Notes under the pieces: model-generated
What the model saw: only the letters and a program-made list of their open reading frames with translations
What the model was told of the DNA's origin: nothing
Database searches by the model: none
Made by a program: the position numbers and the translations under genes
Source: Roseateles sp.
Lineage (GTDB): Bacteria; Pseudomonadota; Gammaproteobacteria; Burkholderiales; Burkholderiaceae_C
Length of the DNA stretch: 49,160 bases
Assembly: GCA_015657635.1 (NCBI GenBank)
Contig: JACDQM010000104.1
Coordinates: 1-49,160 of the forward strand
Direction of reading: 5' to 3'
Part shown: one piece after another, positions 26,865 through 36,040 of the stretch
Layout of the letters: the number at the start of each line of letters is the position of its first letter
Numbering within the stretch: the stretch's first letter is position 1

Positions 26865-28742
26865 TCACCCCTCCGCGTCCAAGCCCAGAAAGCCTCCGCT
26901 CTGATGCGCCCACAGCCGCGCATAGATGCCGCCAGCGGCCAGCAGCTCGGCATGCGAGCCCTGCTCGACGATGCGGCCGGCGTCCATCACCACCAGGCGG
27001 TCCAGCGCCGCGATGGTCGAGAGGCGGTGGGCGATGGCCACCACCGTCTTGCCTTCCATCAGCGTGTAGAGGCTTTGCTGGATCGCTGCCTCCACTTCGC
27101 TGTCCAGCGCGCTCGTGGCTTCGTCCAGCAGCAGGATGGGCGCATCCTTCAACATCACGCGCGCAATCGCGATGCGCTGGCGCTGACCACCGCTGAGCTT
27201 CACGCCGCGCTCGCCCACATGGGCCTCCAAACCAGTGCGGCCCTTGGGATCCGAAAGCGTGGCGATGAAGTCGGCCGCATGGGCGCGCTCCACCGCGGTC
27301 TGCAGCTCGGCCGGCGTGGCATCAGGCCGGCCATAGAGCACGTTGTCGGCCACCGAGCGGTGCAGCAGCGAGGTGTCCTGCGTGACCATGCCGATGTGGC
27401 TGCGCAGCGAGTCCTGCGTCACCCGCGCGATGTCCTGGCCGTCGATCAGGATGCGGCCACCATCGGCCGGCAGGTCGTGCAGGCGCAGCAGCAAATTCAC
27501 CAGCGTGCTCTTGCCCGCGCCGCTGCGGCCCACCAGGCCGATCTTCTCGCCGGGGCGGATGGTCAGCTCCAGATCGTCGATCACCGCCCTGCCCTGGCCG
27601 TAGCCGAAGCGCAGCTGCTCGAAGCGGATCTCGCCGCGTGGCACCTGCAGCGCTGTGGCGTCCGGCGCGTCCACCACGGTCTGCGGCTTGGCCAGGGTCT
27701 GCAGGCCGTCCTGCACGGTGCCGATGTGCTCGAACAGCGAGGCCATCTCCCACATCACCCAGTGCGAGATGCCGTTCAGGCGCATGGCCATCGCGGTGGC
27801 TGCCGCCACCGCGCCGGCCCCGATCGCGCCCTGGCCCCATAGCGTGATGGCCAGCAGCGCGGTGCAGCCCACCAGCAGGGCCGAAAGCAGGGTGTTGATC
27901 ACCTCGAAGCCAGTGACCAGGCGCATCTGCGCATAGGCCGTCGTCATGAACTCGTCCATCGCGCCGCGCGCGTGGGCGGCCTCGCGCTGGCTGTGGGCGA
28001 ACAGCTTGACGGTGGCGATATTCGTGTAGGCATCGGTGATGCGGCCGGTCATCAGGCTGCGCGCATCGGCCTGCTTCTCGGCCACCTTACCCAGGCGCGG
28101 CACGAAGAAGCGCAGCGCCGCCACATAGAGCAGCAGCCACACCGCAAAGGGCAGCATCAGCCAGGCATCAAAGCTGCCGACGATGGCCACCAGGGTGCCG
28201 AAGTAGACGATCACATAGACCAGGATGTCGACCACGATCAGCCAGGTGTCGCGCACCGCCAGCGCGGTCTGCATCACCTTGGTGGCGATGCGGCCCGCAA
28301 ATTCGTCGCCGAAGAAGGCCAGGCTTTGCGCCAGCATGCGGCGGTGGAACAGCCACCGCAGCCGCATCGGAAAATTGCCGAACACGGCCTGGTACTTGGT
28401 CAGCGCCTGCGCAGCCGCCAGGCCCACGCTGGCCACCAGCACGCCGCCCAGCAGCCACAGCACGGGCTGCGGCTCCTGCCAGAGCTGGGCGGGCTGGATG
28501 CCGGCCAGCCAATCGACCAGCCGCGCCATCAGGCTGAACAGCAGCGCCTCGGCGGCGGCAATGCCGGCGGTCAGCAATGTCACCAGCAGCAGCTGCGGCC
28601 GCAGACCTTCGCTGCAGCGCCACAGAAAGGCGAAGAAACGCGCAGGCGGCGCGGCCATTGCGGCGGCGGGATAGGGATCAACCCAGCGCTCGAAACGCGC
28701 GGCCGCGGCGCGCCAGGGGGACTTCAGCTGTTTATCTTGCAT
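26865..28742 (-). CDS. ABC exporter (fused permease-ATPase, MsbA-like)
   Basis: Half-size ABC exporter of 625 residues. The transmembrane domain spans about 35-340 with six predicted helices, after a short N-terminal tail. The ATPase domain spans about 375-615 with Walker A GRSGAGKST, signature LSGGQRQRIAIAR, Walker B ILLLDEATSALD and H-loop IAHRLST. It would dimerise and export lipids, drugs or peptides; the substrate is not identifiable. Its 3' end has a degenerate second copy at 21244-21466. The start is ATG at 28742, divergent from the lipoprotein gene. Confidence 0.92.
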   Translation of the reverse strand: MQDKQLKSPWRAAAARFERWVDPYPAAAMAAPPARFFAFLWRCSEGLRPQLLLVTLLTAGIAAAEALLFSLMARLVDWLAGIQPAQLWQEPQPVLWLLGGVLVASVGLAAAQALTKYQAVFGNFPMRLRWLFHRRMLAQSLAFFGDEFAGRIATKVMQTALAVRDTWLIVVDILVYVIVYFGTLVAIVGSFDAWLMLPFAVWLLLYVAALRFFVPRLGKVAEKQADARSLMTGRITDAYTNIATVKLFAHSQREAAHARGAMDEFMTTAYAQMRLVTGFEVINTLLSALLVGCTALLAITLWGQGAIGAGAVAAATAMAMRLNGISHWVMWEMASLFEHIGTVQDGLQTLAKPQTVVDAPDATALQVPRGEIRFEQLRFGYGQGRAVIDDLELTIRPGEKIGLVGRSGAGKSTLVNLLLRLHDLPADGGRILIDGQDIARVTQDSLRSHIGMVTQDTSLLHRSVADNVLYGRPDATPAELQTAVERAHAADFIATLSDPKGRTGLEAHVGERGVKLSGGQRQRIAIARVMLKDAPILLLDEATSALDSEVEAAIQQSLYTLMEGKTVVAIAHRLSTIAALDRLVVMDAGRIVEQGSHAELLAAGGIYARLWAHQSGGFLGLDAEG

Positions 28743-28861
28743 GCCGCCAGTTTCTCAGAGCCCTGGTGCCAACGCTGTGGCAGCAGGGCTGCTGCAGCGT
28801 CATCAGGCTTTCATCAGTCCTAGCTACCTTGATGGGCATTGCGATCACCAAGGAGAAGAGG

Positions 28862-30958
28862 ATGAAGGGCACGATGGGTCGGATCACATGGACAGCCTTG
28901 GGCAGCGTGACGCTGCTGCTGGCCGCCTGCGGCAGCTCAGACGACGAGACGCCCGTGGTGGCAGGCCGGCTGCTGGACGCGGCGGTGGAAGGCGTGCAAT
29001 ACAGCGCCAGCCCCTCGGGTCTGAGTGGTCGCACCTCAGCCAGCGGCGGCTTCAGCTGCAAGCATGGTGACAAGCTGACTTTCAGCATCGGTGGCCTGCA
29101 GCTGGGCAGTGCCAACTGCCTCGAAACCCTGACCGTGGCCGAGCTGGCCGGCACGACCGCGCTGAGCGAGCCGCGCCTGCAGAACCGCCTGCTGCTGCTG
29201 CAAGCGCTGGACGAAGACGACGAGCCGGGCAACGGCATTCGCATCCCCAGCGCCGTGGCTGAGGCGCTGGCAGGCAAGACGCTGGACTTCAGCGCCACCG
29301 CGGAGGCCTTCGATGGCGCGCTCAAGGCCCTGCTGCCCGCGGGTGTGAACGACATTTATGGCCTGCCCTACGCCGCCCGCAGCCTGGGCAGTCAACGCCG
29401 CCAGGCCGCGCTGGACCATTTCGAGTCAACCCTGGCCGGCGAGCTGGGCCGCGGCGCCACCAGCAAGAGCACGCAGGCCAGCGCCGGCGGCGAAGTGCAG
29501 ATCACCAAGTACGAAGTGCGCGCCGAGGCCAGCCAGTACGTCCCCTATGAAGGCAGCAATGCCGCAGCGAAGAAGGACTTCCCGCTGGGCTTCTACCCGG
29601 CCGTGGGTTCGGGCCTGGCCTTCAAGGGCAAGGCCGCCGACGGCAGCCTGGAGTTCTGGGGTATCACCGACCGCGGCCCCAACGGCGACAGCCCGAATGC
29701 GCCGCGCCCCGACGCAGCGGCCACCACCAGCATCACCAAAATGTTTCCTGCGCCCAGCTTCACGCCCTCGATCGGCGTGATCAGCGTGGGCCATGGCGGC
29801 GCCCGCATCACCAGCCTGATGCCGCTGAAGTCCGACGCCGCCACCCGGATCAGCGGCCGGCCGCTGCCCTTCGGCGCGGTGGGCAGCAGCGCGGAGATCC
29901 CGCTGAACGACCAGCTGCGCTACGACGGCGCCAAGGGCGGCTTCGACGCCAAGGGGCTGGACAGCGAGAGCCTGGTCTATGACGCCACGGCCAAGGCCTT
30001 CTGGACCTCGGATGAATATGGCCCCTTCATCGTCAAGATCGACGCTGCCAGCGGCGTGATCCTGAAGCGCTACGAACCCGGCAGCGGCGCCGGCAAGCTG
30101 CCGGCCGTGCTGGCCTTGCGCCGCGCCAACCGTGGCATGGAAGGCCTGGCCCTGGACAGCGCCAGCGGCCGACTGCATGGTTTCCTGCAAAGCCCGATCG
30201 ACCCGCTGGACTCCGCCGGCAAATCGATCGAAGTGGTGGACAGCAGCGACATGGACCAGGACGGCAAGAACAACGACAAGGTCAAGGTGCGCGACTTCGC
30301 GCAGTTCACGCGCTGGATCGAGTTCGACCCGACGACCGAGACCTCCAAGCTCTATGCCTATCCGCTCACCCACGCGCTGGCCGCCAAGGGAGATAAGTGG
30401 GACCGCAACCGCACCGGCAGCGCCAAGCTGGGCGACCTGGTGGCGCTGGGCAACGGCCGCTTCATCGTGATCGAGCAAGGCGCCGATGCAAGCGGCACGG
30501 TGCGCAACTTCCTGATGCTGGTGGAACTGCCGGCCAACGCCACCGATATCGCGGCCATTGGCCAGGAGCTGGAGCGCAACAGCATCGATGGCACGACGGT
30601 GGCCGCCGTCAGCTGGGCCAATGTGGTGAAGCTGAAGAAGACCGTGCTGCTGGACCTGAACGCCGCCGGCTGGATGGCCGAGAAGGCCGAGGGCCTGACG
30701 GTGGTGGATGGACAGACGCTGGCGCTGATCAACGACAACGACTTCGGCCTCAAGACCACGCTGGTGGACGCCAGCGGCAAGACAATTGACGGCGACCCGA
30801 CCGCCTGCACGGTGGACGTCAACGGCGTGCTGGCCGCCAGCGGCTGCAGCGCCGGCGCCAGCGGCGTGCGTGTGACGCGTGGAAACGAGATCGACCGCCG
30901 CACGCGGCTGTGGCTGCTGAAGTTCCCGAAGGCGCTGAACAGCTACACGCTGCCCTGA
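28862..30958 (+). CDS. Phytase-like (PF13449 type) lipoprotein
   Basis: About 698 residues. The lipoprotein leader ends LLLAACGSS, placing the lipid anchor at the Cys after the signal peptide. Residues up to about 200 form a variable beta-rich N-terminal domain (GRLLDAAVEGVQYSASPSGLSG). From about 220 an esterase-like activity of phytase domain follows, with EFWGITDRGPNGDSP, AKGLDSESLVYDATAKAFWTSDEYGPF and NRGMEGLALD. Such proteins act on phosphate or organic esters outside the inner membrane, but activity varies. The ATG at 28862 follows AAGGAGAAG and gives the cleanest leader. A bidirectional terminator follows. Confidence 0.85.
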   Translation: MKGTMGRITWTALGSVTLLLAACGSSDDETPVVAGRLLDAAVEGVQYSASPSGLSGRTSASGGFSCKHGDKLTFSIGGLQLGSANCLETLTVAELAGTTALSEPRLQNRLLLLQALDEDDEPGNGIRIPSAVAEALAGKTLDFSATAEAFDGALKALLPAGVNDIYGLPYAARSLGSQRRQAALDHFESTLAGELGRGATSKSTQASAGGEVQITKYEVRAEASQYVPYEGSNAAAKKDFPLGFYPAVGSGLAFKGKAADGSLEFWGITDRGPNGDSPNAPRPDAAATTSITKMFPAPSFTPSIGVISVGHGGARITSLMPLKSDAATRISGRPLPFGAVGSSAEIPLNDQLRYDGAKGGFDAKGLDSESLVYDATAKAFWTSDEYGPFIVKIDAASGVILKRYEPGSGAGKLPAVLALRRANRGMEGLALDSASGRLHGFLQSPIDPLDSAGKSIEVVDSSDMDQDGKNNDKVKVRDFAQFTRWIEFDPTTETSKLYAYPLTHALAAKGDKWDRNRTGSAKLGDLVALGNGRFIVIEQGADASGTVRNFLMLVELPANATDIAAIGQELERNSIDGTTVAAVSWANVVKLKKTVLLDLNAAGWMAEKAEGLTVVDGQTLALINDNDFGLKTTLVDASGKTIDGDPTACTVDVNGVLAASGCSAGASGVRVTRGNEIDRRTRLWLLKFPKALNSYTLP

Positions 30959-30975
30959 GCGTCTCATCGGGCATG

Positions 30976-31003
30976 AAAAAGCGCGCCACTGGCGCGCTTT
31001 TCT
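30976..31003. terminator. Bidirectional terminator between the phytase-like gene and ntrC
   Basis: Stem GCGCGCC (30981-30987) / GGCGCGC (30991-30997) with loop ACT, flanked by AAAA on the left and TTTT on the right. It can end transcription from both convergent genes. Confidence 0.88.
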
Positions 31004-31029
31004 TTGGGCCGGCGCCCAACCAGCGGAAC

Positions 31030-32502
31030 TCAGGCGTCCAGCCCCAGCTCCTGGATCTTGCGCGTGATGGTGTTGCGGCCGATGCCCAGCTTCTGCGCCG
31101 CCTCGATGCGCCGGCCGCGGGTGACGTCCAGCGCGGTGAGGATCAGGCTGGCCTCGAAGCGGCGGGTCAGCGCTTCCCAGACCTCGGGCTCGCCGGCCGC
31201 CAGCAGGCGGCGTGCCTCGCGCGCCATCTCGGTCACCCAGGCATCCGGGCCGGCACCAAAGGCGGGCGCAGGTGCCGCCGCCGACGCCACTTCGCCCAGC
31301 GGTACAGGCAGACTGCCCGCCGCCGCCAGAGGCGCCGATGCAGTGAGTGGCTGCTGCAGCAACTCCTGCGGCAGATCCTTGGGTTCCACCACCTGGGTGG
31401 GCGCCATCACGCTCAGCCAGTGGCAGACGTTCTCCAGCTGGCGCACATTGCCCGGGAAGTCGAAGCTCATCAAGCGCGCCAGTGCCGCATCGGACAGACG
31501 CTTGGGTTCGATGCCAAGCTCGGTGGCACTGCGCTGCAGGAAGTAGCGTGCCAGCACCGGGATGTCTTCGCCGCGCTCGCGCAGCGCCGGCAGGCGCAGG
31601 CGGATCACGTTGAGGCGGTGGAACAGGTCCTCGCGGAACACGCCCTGCCGCACGCGCTCTTCCAGGTTCTGGTGGGTGGCGGCGATCACGCGCACATTGG
31701 CGCGCAGCGGGCTGTGGCCACCGACGCGGTAGAACTGGCCATCCGACAGGACGCGCAACAGCCGCGTTTGCAGATCGAGCGGCATGTCGCCGATCTCATC
31801 CAGGAACAGCGTGCCGCCATCGGCCTGCTCGAAGCGGCCGCGGCGGGTGGCCTGTGCGCCAGTGAAGGCGCCACGCTCATGGCCGAACAGTTCGCTCTCC
31901 AGCAGATCCTTCGGAATCGCGGCTGTGTTGATGGCGACAAACGGCCCTTCGGCGCGCGGGCTGTGCTTGTGAAGCGCGCGCGCGACCAGCTCCTTGCCAG
32001 AGCCGGATTCGCCGGTGATCAGCACCGTGACATGGCTCTGGCTGAGCCGGCCGATGGCACGGAACACGTCCTGCATGGCGGGCGCCTGGCCCAGCATCTC
32101 GGGCACCTGCGCGGCGGCCTCCTCGGCCACGGCCTCGCGCTGGCTTTCTTCCTGCGCGCGGCGGATCAGCTCGACGGCACGCGACAGATCGAAGGGCTTG
32201 GGCAGGTACTCGAACGCGCCGCCCTGGAAGGCCGACACGGCGCTGTCCAGGTCGGAATAGGCGGTCATGATGATGACCGGCAGGCCCGGCAGCTTTTCCT
32301 TGACCTTGGCCAGCAGGTCGAGGCCGGAGCCGCCCGGCATGCGGATGTCGGACACCAGCACCTGGGGGCTGTCCTCCTCGAGCGCGGCGAGCAGGTCGCG
32401 CGCATTGCTGAAGCTGCGCACCGGCAGCCCCTCGCGCGCCAGCGCCTTTTCAAGCACGAAGCGGATCGAGTGGTCGTCGTCAACAATCCAGATGGATTTC
32501 AT
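31030..32502 (-). CDS. ntrC: Nitrogen regulation response regulator NtrC (GlnG)
   Basis: Sigma-54-dependent activator of nitrogen-assimilation genes, 490 residues. The receiver domain (1-120) has the phosphoacceptor Asp52 in LVSDIRMP. The AAA+ domain has Walker A GESGSGK (164-170), the sigma-54 contact loop GAFTGA (211-216) and Walker B LFLDEIGD (232-239). A C-terminal Fis-type helix-turn-helix follows (about 445-488). It is 46 bases downstream of ntrB. Its likely targets include glnA, where NtrC-like sites and a sigma-54 promoter are present in this window. Confidence 0.96.
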   Translation of the reverse strand: MKSIWIVDDDHSIRFVLEKALAREGLPVRSFSNARDLLAALEEDSPQVLVSDIRMPGGSGLDLLAKVKEKLPGLPVIIMTAYSDLDSAVSAFQGGAFEYLPKPFDLSRAVELIRRAQEESQREAVAEEAAAQVPEMLGQAPAMQDVFRAIGRLSQSHVTVLITGESGSGKELVARALHKHSPRAEGPFVAINTAAIPKDLLESELFGHERGAFTGAQATRRGRFEQADGGTLFLDEIGDMPLDLQTRLLRVLSDGQFYRVGGHSPLRANVRVIAATHQNLEERVRQGVFREDLFHRLNVIRLRLPALRERGEDIPVLARYFLQRSATELGIEPKRLSDAALARLMSFDFPGNVRQLENVCHWLSVMAPTQVVEPKDLPQELLQQPLTASAPLAAAGSLPVPLGEVASAAAPAPAFGAGPDAWVTEMAREARRLLAAGEPEVWEALTRRFEASLILTALDVTRGRRIEAAQKLGIGRNTITRKIQELGLDA

Positions 32503-32548
32503 GGGCTTGGTTTCCCTGCGAGTCTTCTGTCATGCCGGCGCCTGGATC

Positions 32549-33646
32549 TCAGGGCAAGGGCAAGGTGATACGAAAATCGGTCCGGCCCGGTTCGCTGTCG
32601 CAATCGATCATGCCTTGGTGCTGTTGCGCAATCGTTTGAGCCAGCGTCAGGCCAAGTCCCGATCCGCCGTCACGCCCTGAAACCAGGGGATAGAAGATGC
32701 GGTCTCGAATCTCGGCCGGCACACCGGGGCCGTTGTCCTGCACATGCAATTCCAGTGCCAAGCGCCAGCGCTGCTTACCGATGGTCACTTGTCGCGCCAC
32801 GCGCGTCTGCAGCGTGATGATGGCCGTGCCTTCGGCGATCTGCGCGTGCAGGGCCTGGGCGGCGTTCTGCGCGACATTGAGCACGGCCTGGATCAGCTGC
32901 TCGCGATCGCCGCGGAAATCCGGCAGCGAGGTGTCGTAATCGCGCTCGATCCGCAGGCCGCGCGGGTACTCGGCCAGGATCACCGAGCGCACGCGCTCGC
33001 AGACTTCGTGGATGTTGACGTCGACCACCACCTGGGCACGCCGGTGCGGCGCCAGCAGGCGGTCCACCAGCACCTGCAGGCGGTCGGCCTCATGCACGAT
33101 GACCTGGGTGTATTCATTGAGCTCCAGGCCGAGCTCGGTGCCCTGCAGCTCCAGCGCCAGCAGCTGCGCTGCGCCGCGGATGCCGCCCAGCGGGTTCTTG
33201 ATCTCGTGCGCCAGGTTGCGAATGAGCTCCTTGGTGGCCTGCACCTGGTCCAGCGTGCGCTCTTCGCGGTCCTGGCGCGCCTGCTGCGCGTTCTCGATCA
33301 GCTCGACCAGCACCAGCTCCGGGTTGTCGGTCTGGCTGACGATGACCTGCACCGGCAAGAGATCCTCATGCGGCCGCAAGCCGCGTCGCAGCAGGCCGTC
33401 AAAGCGGCTGCTGGCGATCGCATTGCGGGCCACGGCCGAGACGGCATCGGCAAGACGGGCGGCATCACCAAACCAGTCGGACAGATTGGCGCCTTGCACC
33501 GTGCGACGCGACAGGCGCATCACATCTTCGAAGGCGGTATTGGCAAACACGCAGTCGCCACCGGGGCGCACCACGGCCACCATGGTGGCCAGCAGGTCGA
33601 AGGCGGCGAAGTTCGCGCCCAGCGGTTTGGGATCGTTGTCGTTCAT
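32549..33646 (-). CDS. ntrB: Nitrogen regulation histidine kinase NtrB (GlnL)
   Basis: Cytoplasmic sensor kinase that phosphorylates NtrC and is normally controlled by PII. It has 365 residues. A PAS domain covers about 10-125. The phosphorylated His147 lies in the H-box NLAHEIKNPLGG, and the ATPase domain has NVAQNAAQAL (N-box), VQDNGPGVP and GLGLTLAQTI. The frame extends to 33673, but ATG at 33646 gives the family start. The ribosome site is weak. It sits 39 bases after a DUF4124 gene in a run of minus-strand genes beginning with glnA. Confidence 0.95.
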   Translation of the reverse strand: MNDNDPKPLGANFAAFDLLATMVAVVRPGGDCVFANTAFEDVMRLSRRTVQGANLSDWFGDAARLADAVSAVARNAIASSRFDGLLRRGLRPHEDLLPVQVIVSQTDNPELVLVELIENAQQARQDREERTLDQVQATKELIRNLAHEIKNPLGGIRGAAQLLALELQGTELGLELNEYTQVIVHEADRLQVLVDRLLAPHRRAQVVVDVNIHEVCERVRSVILAEYPRGLRIERDYDTSLPDFRGDREQLIQAVLNVAQNAAQALHAQIAEGTAIITLQTRVARQVTIGKQRWRLALELHVQDNGPGVPAEIRDRIFYPLVSGRDGGSGLGLTLAQTIAQQHQGMIDCDSEPGRTDFRITLPLP

Positions 33647-33685
33647 GGGGTTGGATGCTGATGGCGCACCCAACCGGCGGGTGCG

Positions 33686-34219
33686 TCAGGGCAGCTTGCT
33701 GATTTCGCGCTTGAGCGCCTGAATATCATTTTCCTGGCGGCTGATGGCCGCCTTGATCTCGGCCACGCGGTCGAGATAACGCTGGTAGTTGCGCTCGTCG
33801 CCACGCCGTTCGGGCGCGCCGGCAGCGTAGTCGCGCTGCAGCGCAGCCAGGCGCTCCTCGGCTTCACGCAGCTCGGTCTCCAGCACGCGGCGCCGCTCGC
33901 CATCGCGGCTGCGCTGCTGGGCCGGGTCAACGCGAGCTTCACCGCGCCCCTCGGTCGCACGCGGTGCCGAGGCCGAAGGCTGCGCTGCACCACCACTGCC
34001 TGCCGCGGCGGGCGACGGGCGCGGGCGCGGCGGCTGCAACACGGTGATGGGCGTGCCCTCGATCGAGCGGCAGCCCTTTTCCTGGGCTTCCTTGGGGGTC
34101 AAGGCGTCGGTGTAGAGCACCGGCGGCCCGGGGCAGCGGTACACCACGGACTGCGCCGAAGCAGTGCCCGCAGCGAGCAGCGCCAAGCCAAGAATCAGGA
34201 CGGCAGGTCGGATGTGCAT
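33686..34219 (-). CDS. DUF4124-like exported protein with coiled coil
   Basis: 177 residues. The leader MHIRPAVLILGLALLAAGTASA ends near residue 22 (GTASA-QS). A short DUF4124-like region follows (QSVVYRCPGPPVLYTDALTPKEAQEKGC). A proline- and alanine-rich linker then leads to a heptad-rich coiled coil (about 115-177; RRRVLETELREAEERLAALQRDY). Such genes often sit between glnA and ntrB in this group of bacteria. The function is unknown, probably periplasmic. The ATG at 34219 is preferred over upstream in-frame codons because it begins the signal peptide. Confidence 0.85.
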   Translation of the reverse strand: MHIRPAVLILGLALLAAGTASAQSVVYRCPGPPVLYTDALTPKEAQEKGCRSIEGTPITVLQPPRPRPSPAAAGSGGAAQPSASAPRATEGRGEARVDPAQQRSRDGERRRVLETELREAEERLAALQRDYAAGAPERRGDERNYQRYLDRVAEIKAAISRQENDIQALKREISKLP

Positions 34220-34247
34220 CGCGTGATTGTGGCCCATGCGGGCGCGC

Positions 34248-34278
34248 ACAAAAAATAAGGGACGGCGGCTGCCGTCCC
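34248..34278 (-). terminator. Intrinsic terminator downstream of glnA
   Basis: On the minus strand an 8-bp stem GGGACGGC/GCCGTCCC (34259-34278) with a 4-base loop is followed by TTATTTTTT. It lies 55 bases after the glnA stop and before the DUF4124-ntrB-ntrC genes. It would separate high-level glnA transcripts from ntrBC, with some readthrough. Confidence 0.85.
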
Positions 34279-34333
34279 TCGCTGCGGGAGGGCCGCGATG
34301 CGCGCTCTGCTGCACGCATGCTGCCCGCCGACA

Positions 34334-35749
34334 TCACAGTGCGTAGTACATGTCGAACTCGACCGGATGCGTCGCCATGCGGAAACGCGTCACTTCCTGC
34401 ATCTTCAGGTCGATGTAGGCATCGATGTAGGCATCGGTGAACACGCCGCCCTTGGTCAGGAACGCGCGGTCCTTGTCCAGGTACTCCAGCGCCTGGTCCA
34501 GGCTGTGGCAAACGGTCGGCACCAGCTTGTCCTCTTCCGGGGGCAGGTGGTACAGGTCCTTCGTGGCAGCCTCGCCCGGATGGATCTTGTTTTCCACGCC
34601 GTCCAGGCCGGCCATCAGCAGTGCGGCAAAGCACAGATAAGGGTTGGCCGAAGGATCGGGGAAGCGTGCCTCGACGCGGCGGCCCTTGGGGTTCGCCACA
34701 TAGGGGATGCGGATCGAGGCCGAGCGGTTCTTGGCCGAGTAGGCCAGCTTCACCGGGGCTTCGAAGCCAGGCACCAGACGCTTGTACGAGTTCGTACCGG
34801 GGTTGGTGATGGCGTTCAGCGCGCGAGCGTGCTTGATGATGCCGCCGATGTAGTACAGCGCGAAGTCGCTCAGGCCGGCATAGCCGTCGCCAGCGAACAG
34901 GTTCTTGCCGTCCTTCCACACGGACTGGTGCACGTGCATACCGGAACCGTTGTCGCCAACGATGGGCTTGGGCATGAAGGTCGCGGTCTTGCCGTAGGCG
35001 TGAGCGACGTTCTGCACCACATACTTCTGCAGCTGCGTCCAGTCAGCGCGCTGCACCAGCGAGCTGAAACGCGTGCCGATTTCCATCTGGCCGGCGTTCG
35101 CCACTTCGTGGTGATGCACTTCGACCGGGATGCCCAGCTGCTCCAGGATCAGGCACATCTCCGAGCGCATGTCCTGGCCGCTGTCGACCGGAGGCACCGG
35201 GAAGTAGCCGCCCTTGACGGTGGGACGGTAGCCGCTGTTGCCGTGCTCGTATTCCTTGCCGGTATTCCAGGCGGCTTCTTCGGCTTCGATCTTGAAGAAG
35301 GAGCCCGACATGTCATTGGCCCAGCGCACCGAGTCAAAGATGAAGAACTCGGGCTCGGGACCGAAGAAGGCGGTGTCGCCCAGGCCCGAGGCCTTCAAAT
35401 AGGCTTCAGCGCGCTTGGCCAGCGAACGCGGGTCGCGCTCATAGGCCTTGCCGTCGGCCGGATCGATGACGTCGCAGGTCAGGATCAGGGTCGGCTCTTC
35501 GAAGAAGGGGTCGATATTGGCCGTGTTGGGGTCCGGCATCAGCAGCATGTCGGACGCTTCGATGCCCTTCCAGCCGGCGATCGACGAGCCGTCAAAAGCA
35601 TGGCCGGAGACAAACTTGTCTTCGTCGAAATGCGAGACAGGCACGGAAACGTGCTGTTCCTTGCCACGGGTGTCGGTGAAGCGGAAGTCAACGAACTTGA
35701 CTTCGTTTTCCTTCACCATGTTCATCACGTCGGCGACGGTCTTGGCCAT
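34334..35749 (-). CDS. glnA: Glutamine synthetase type I (GlnA)
   Basis: ATP-dependent glutamine synthetase, dodecameric, 471 residues. Signature regions are [19 protein letters not shown] and [18 protein letters not shown]. The adenylylation site Tyr400 lies in [10 protein letters not shown], so activity is probably controlled by GlnE. The C-terminus ends in EFDMYYAL. The start ATG at 35749 has AGGAG upstream. A sigma-54 promoter (35856-35872) and tandem NtrC-like sites (35979-36040) lie upstream, matching the nitrogen-control genes further along on the same strand. Confidence 0.97.
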   Translation of the reverse strand: MAKTVADVMNMVKENEVKFVDFRFTDTRGKEQHVSVPVSHFDEDKFVSGHAFDGSSIAGWKGIEASDMLLMPDPNTANIDPFFEEPTLILTCDVIDPADGKAYERDPRSLAKRAEAYLKASGLGDTAFFGPEPEFFIFDSVRWANDMSGSFFKIEAEEAAWNTGKEYEHGNSGYRPTVKGGYFPVPPVDSGQDMRSEMCLILEQLGIPVEVHHHEVANAGQMEIGTRFSSLVQRADWTQLQKYVVQNVAHAYGKTATFMPKPIVGDNGSGMHVHQSVWKDGKNLFAGDGYAGLSDFALYYIGGIIKHARALNAITNPGTNSYKRLVPGFEAPVKLAYSAKNRSASIRIPYVANPKGRRVEARFPDPSANPYLCFAALLMAGLDGVENKIHPGEAATKDLYHLPPEEDKLVPTVCHSLDQALEYLDKDRAFLTKGGVFTDAYIDAYIDLKMQEVTRFRMATHPVEFDMYYAL

Positions 35750-35855
35750 CAGTCACTCCTAGCGGATAGCTGTGTACGCTTGGCACGTACGGTTTGCGGA
35801 AGAAAAAAGAATCGACGAATTCTTGGGCGTGCGAGGTACGCAGGCGCCATAGTTT

Positions 35856-35872
35856 AAGCAGATACCGTGCCA
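35856..35872 (-). promoter_or_regulatory. Sigma-54 promoter of glnA
   Basis: Minus-strand sequence TGGCACGGTATCTGCTT has the invariant GG at 35871-35870 and GC at 35859-35858 with exactly 10 bases between. Only the first T of the canonical TTGC element is C. The transcript start would be about 12 bases downstream, leaving a leader of roughly 95 bases before the glnA ATG. Confidence 0.8.
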
Positions 35873-35978
35873 GCCATCCTTGACTGGCGCCAGCTCGGTG
35901 CATAACGATCCAAGCGCTTGATTATGCGGCGCAAGCCGCGCCTCACCCATGACATTCACCAAGCTTTGCCCACGCGAA

Positions 35979-36040
35979 GCTCCAACTTGGTGCAAGTCAA
36001 CGCACCAATTCGGCGCTCACGGATGCACCAAATTGGGCGA
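35979..36040 (-). promoter_or_regulatory. Three NtrC-like enhancer sites at 23-bp spacing
   Basis: Three imperfect dyads resemble the GCACC-N4-TGGTGC NtrC consensus: GCTCCAACTTGGTGCA at 35979, GCACCAATTCGGCGCT at 36002 and GCACCAAATTGGGCGA at 36025. They begin exactly 23 bp apart, about two helical turns, so they lie on one face of the DNA. They are about 120-180 bases upstream of the -12 element, a normal enhancer distance. Two of them lie inside the end of the neighbouring reading frame. A fourth weaker match, GGCGCCAGCTCGGTGCA, is at 35886-35902. Confidence 0.65.

Noticed and set aside
34380-34440. Tandem AYIDAYID repeat in GlnA as a duplication artefact
   Set aside because: This C-terminal form is, to my knowledge, normal in betaproteobacterial GlnA.
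35773-35797. TGGCACGTACGGTTTGC on the plus strand as a sigma-54 promoter
   Set aside because: GG-GC spacing is 12 rather than 10 and it points away from glnA.
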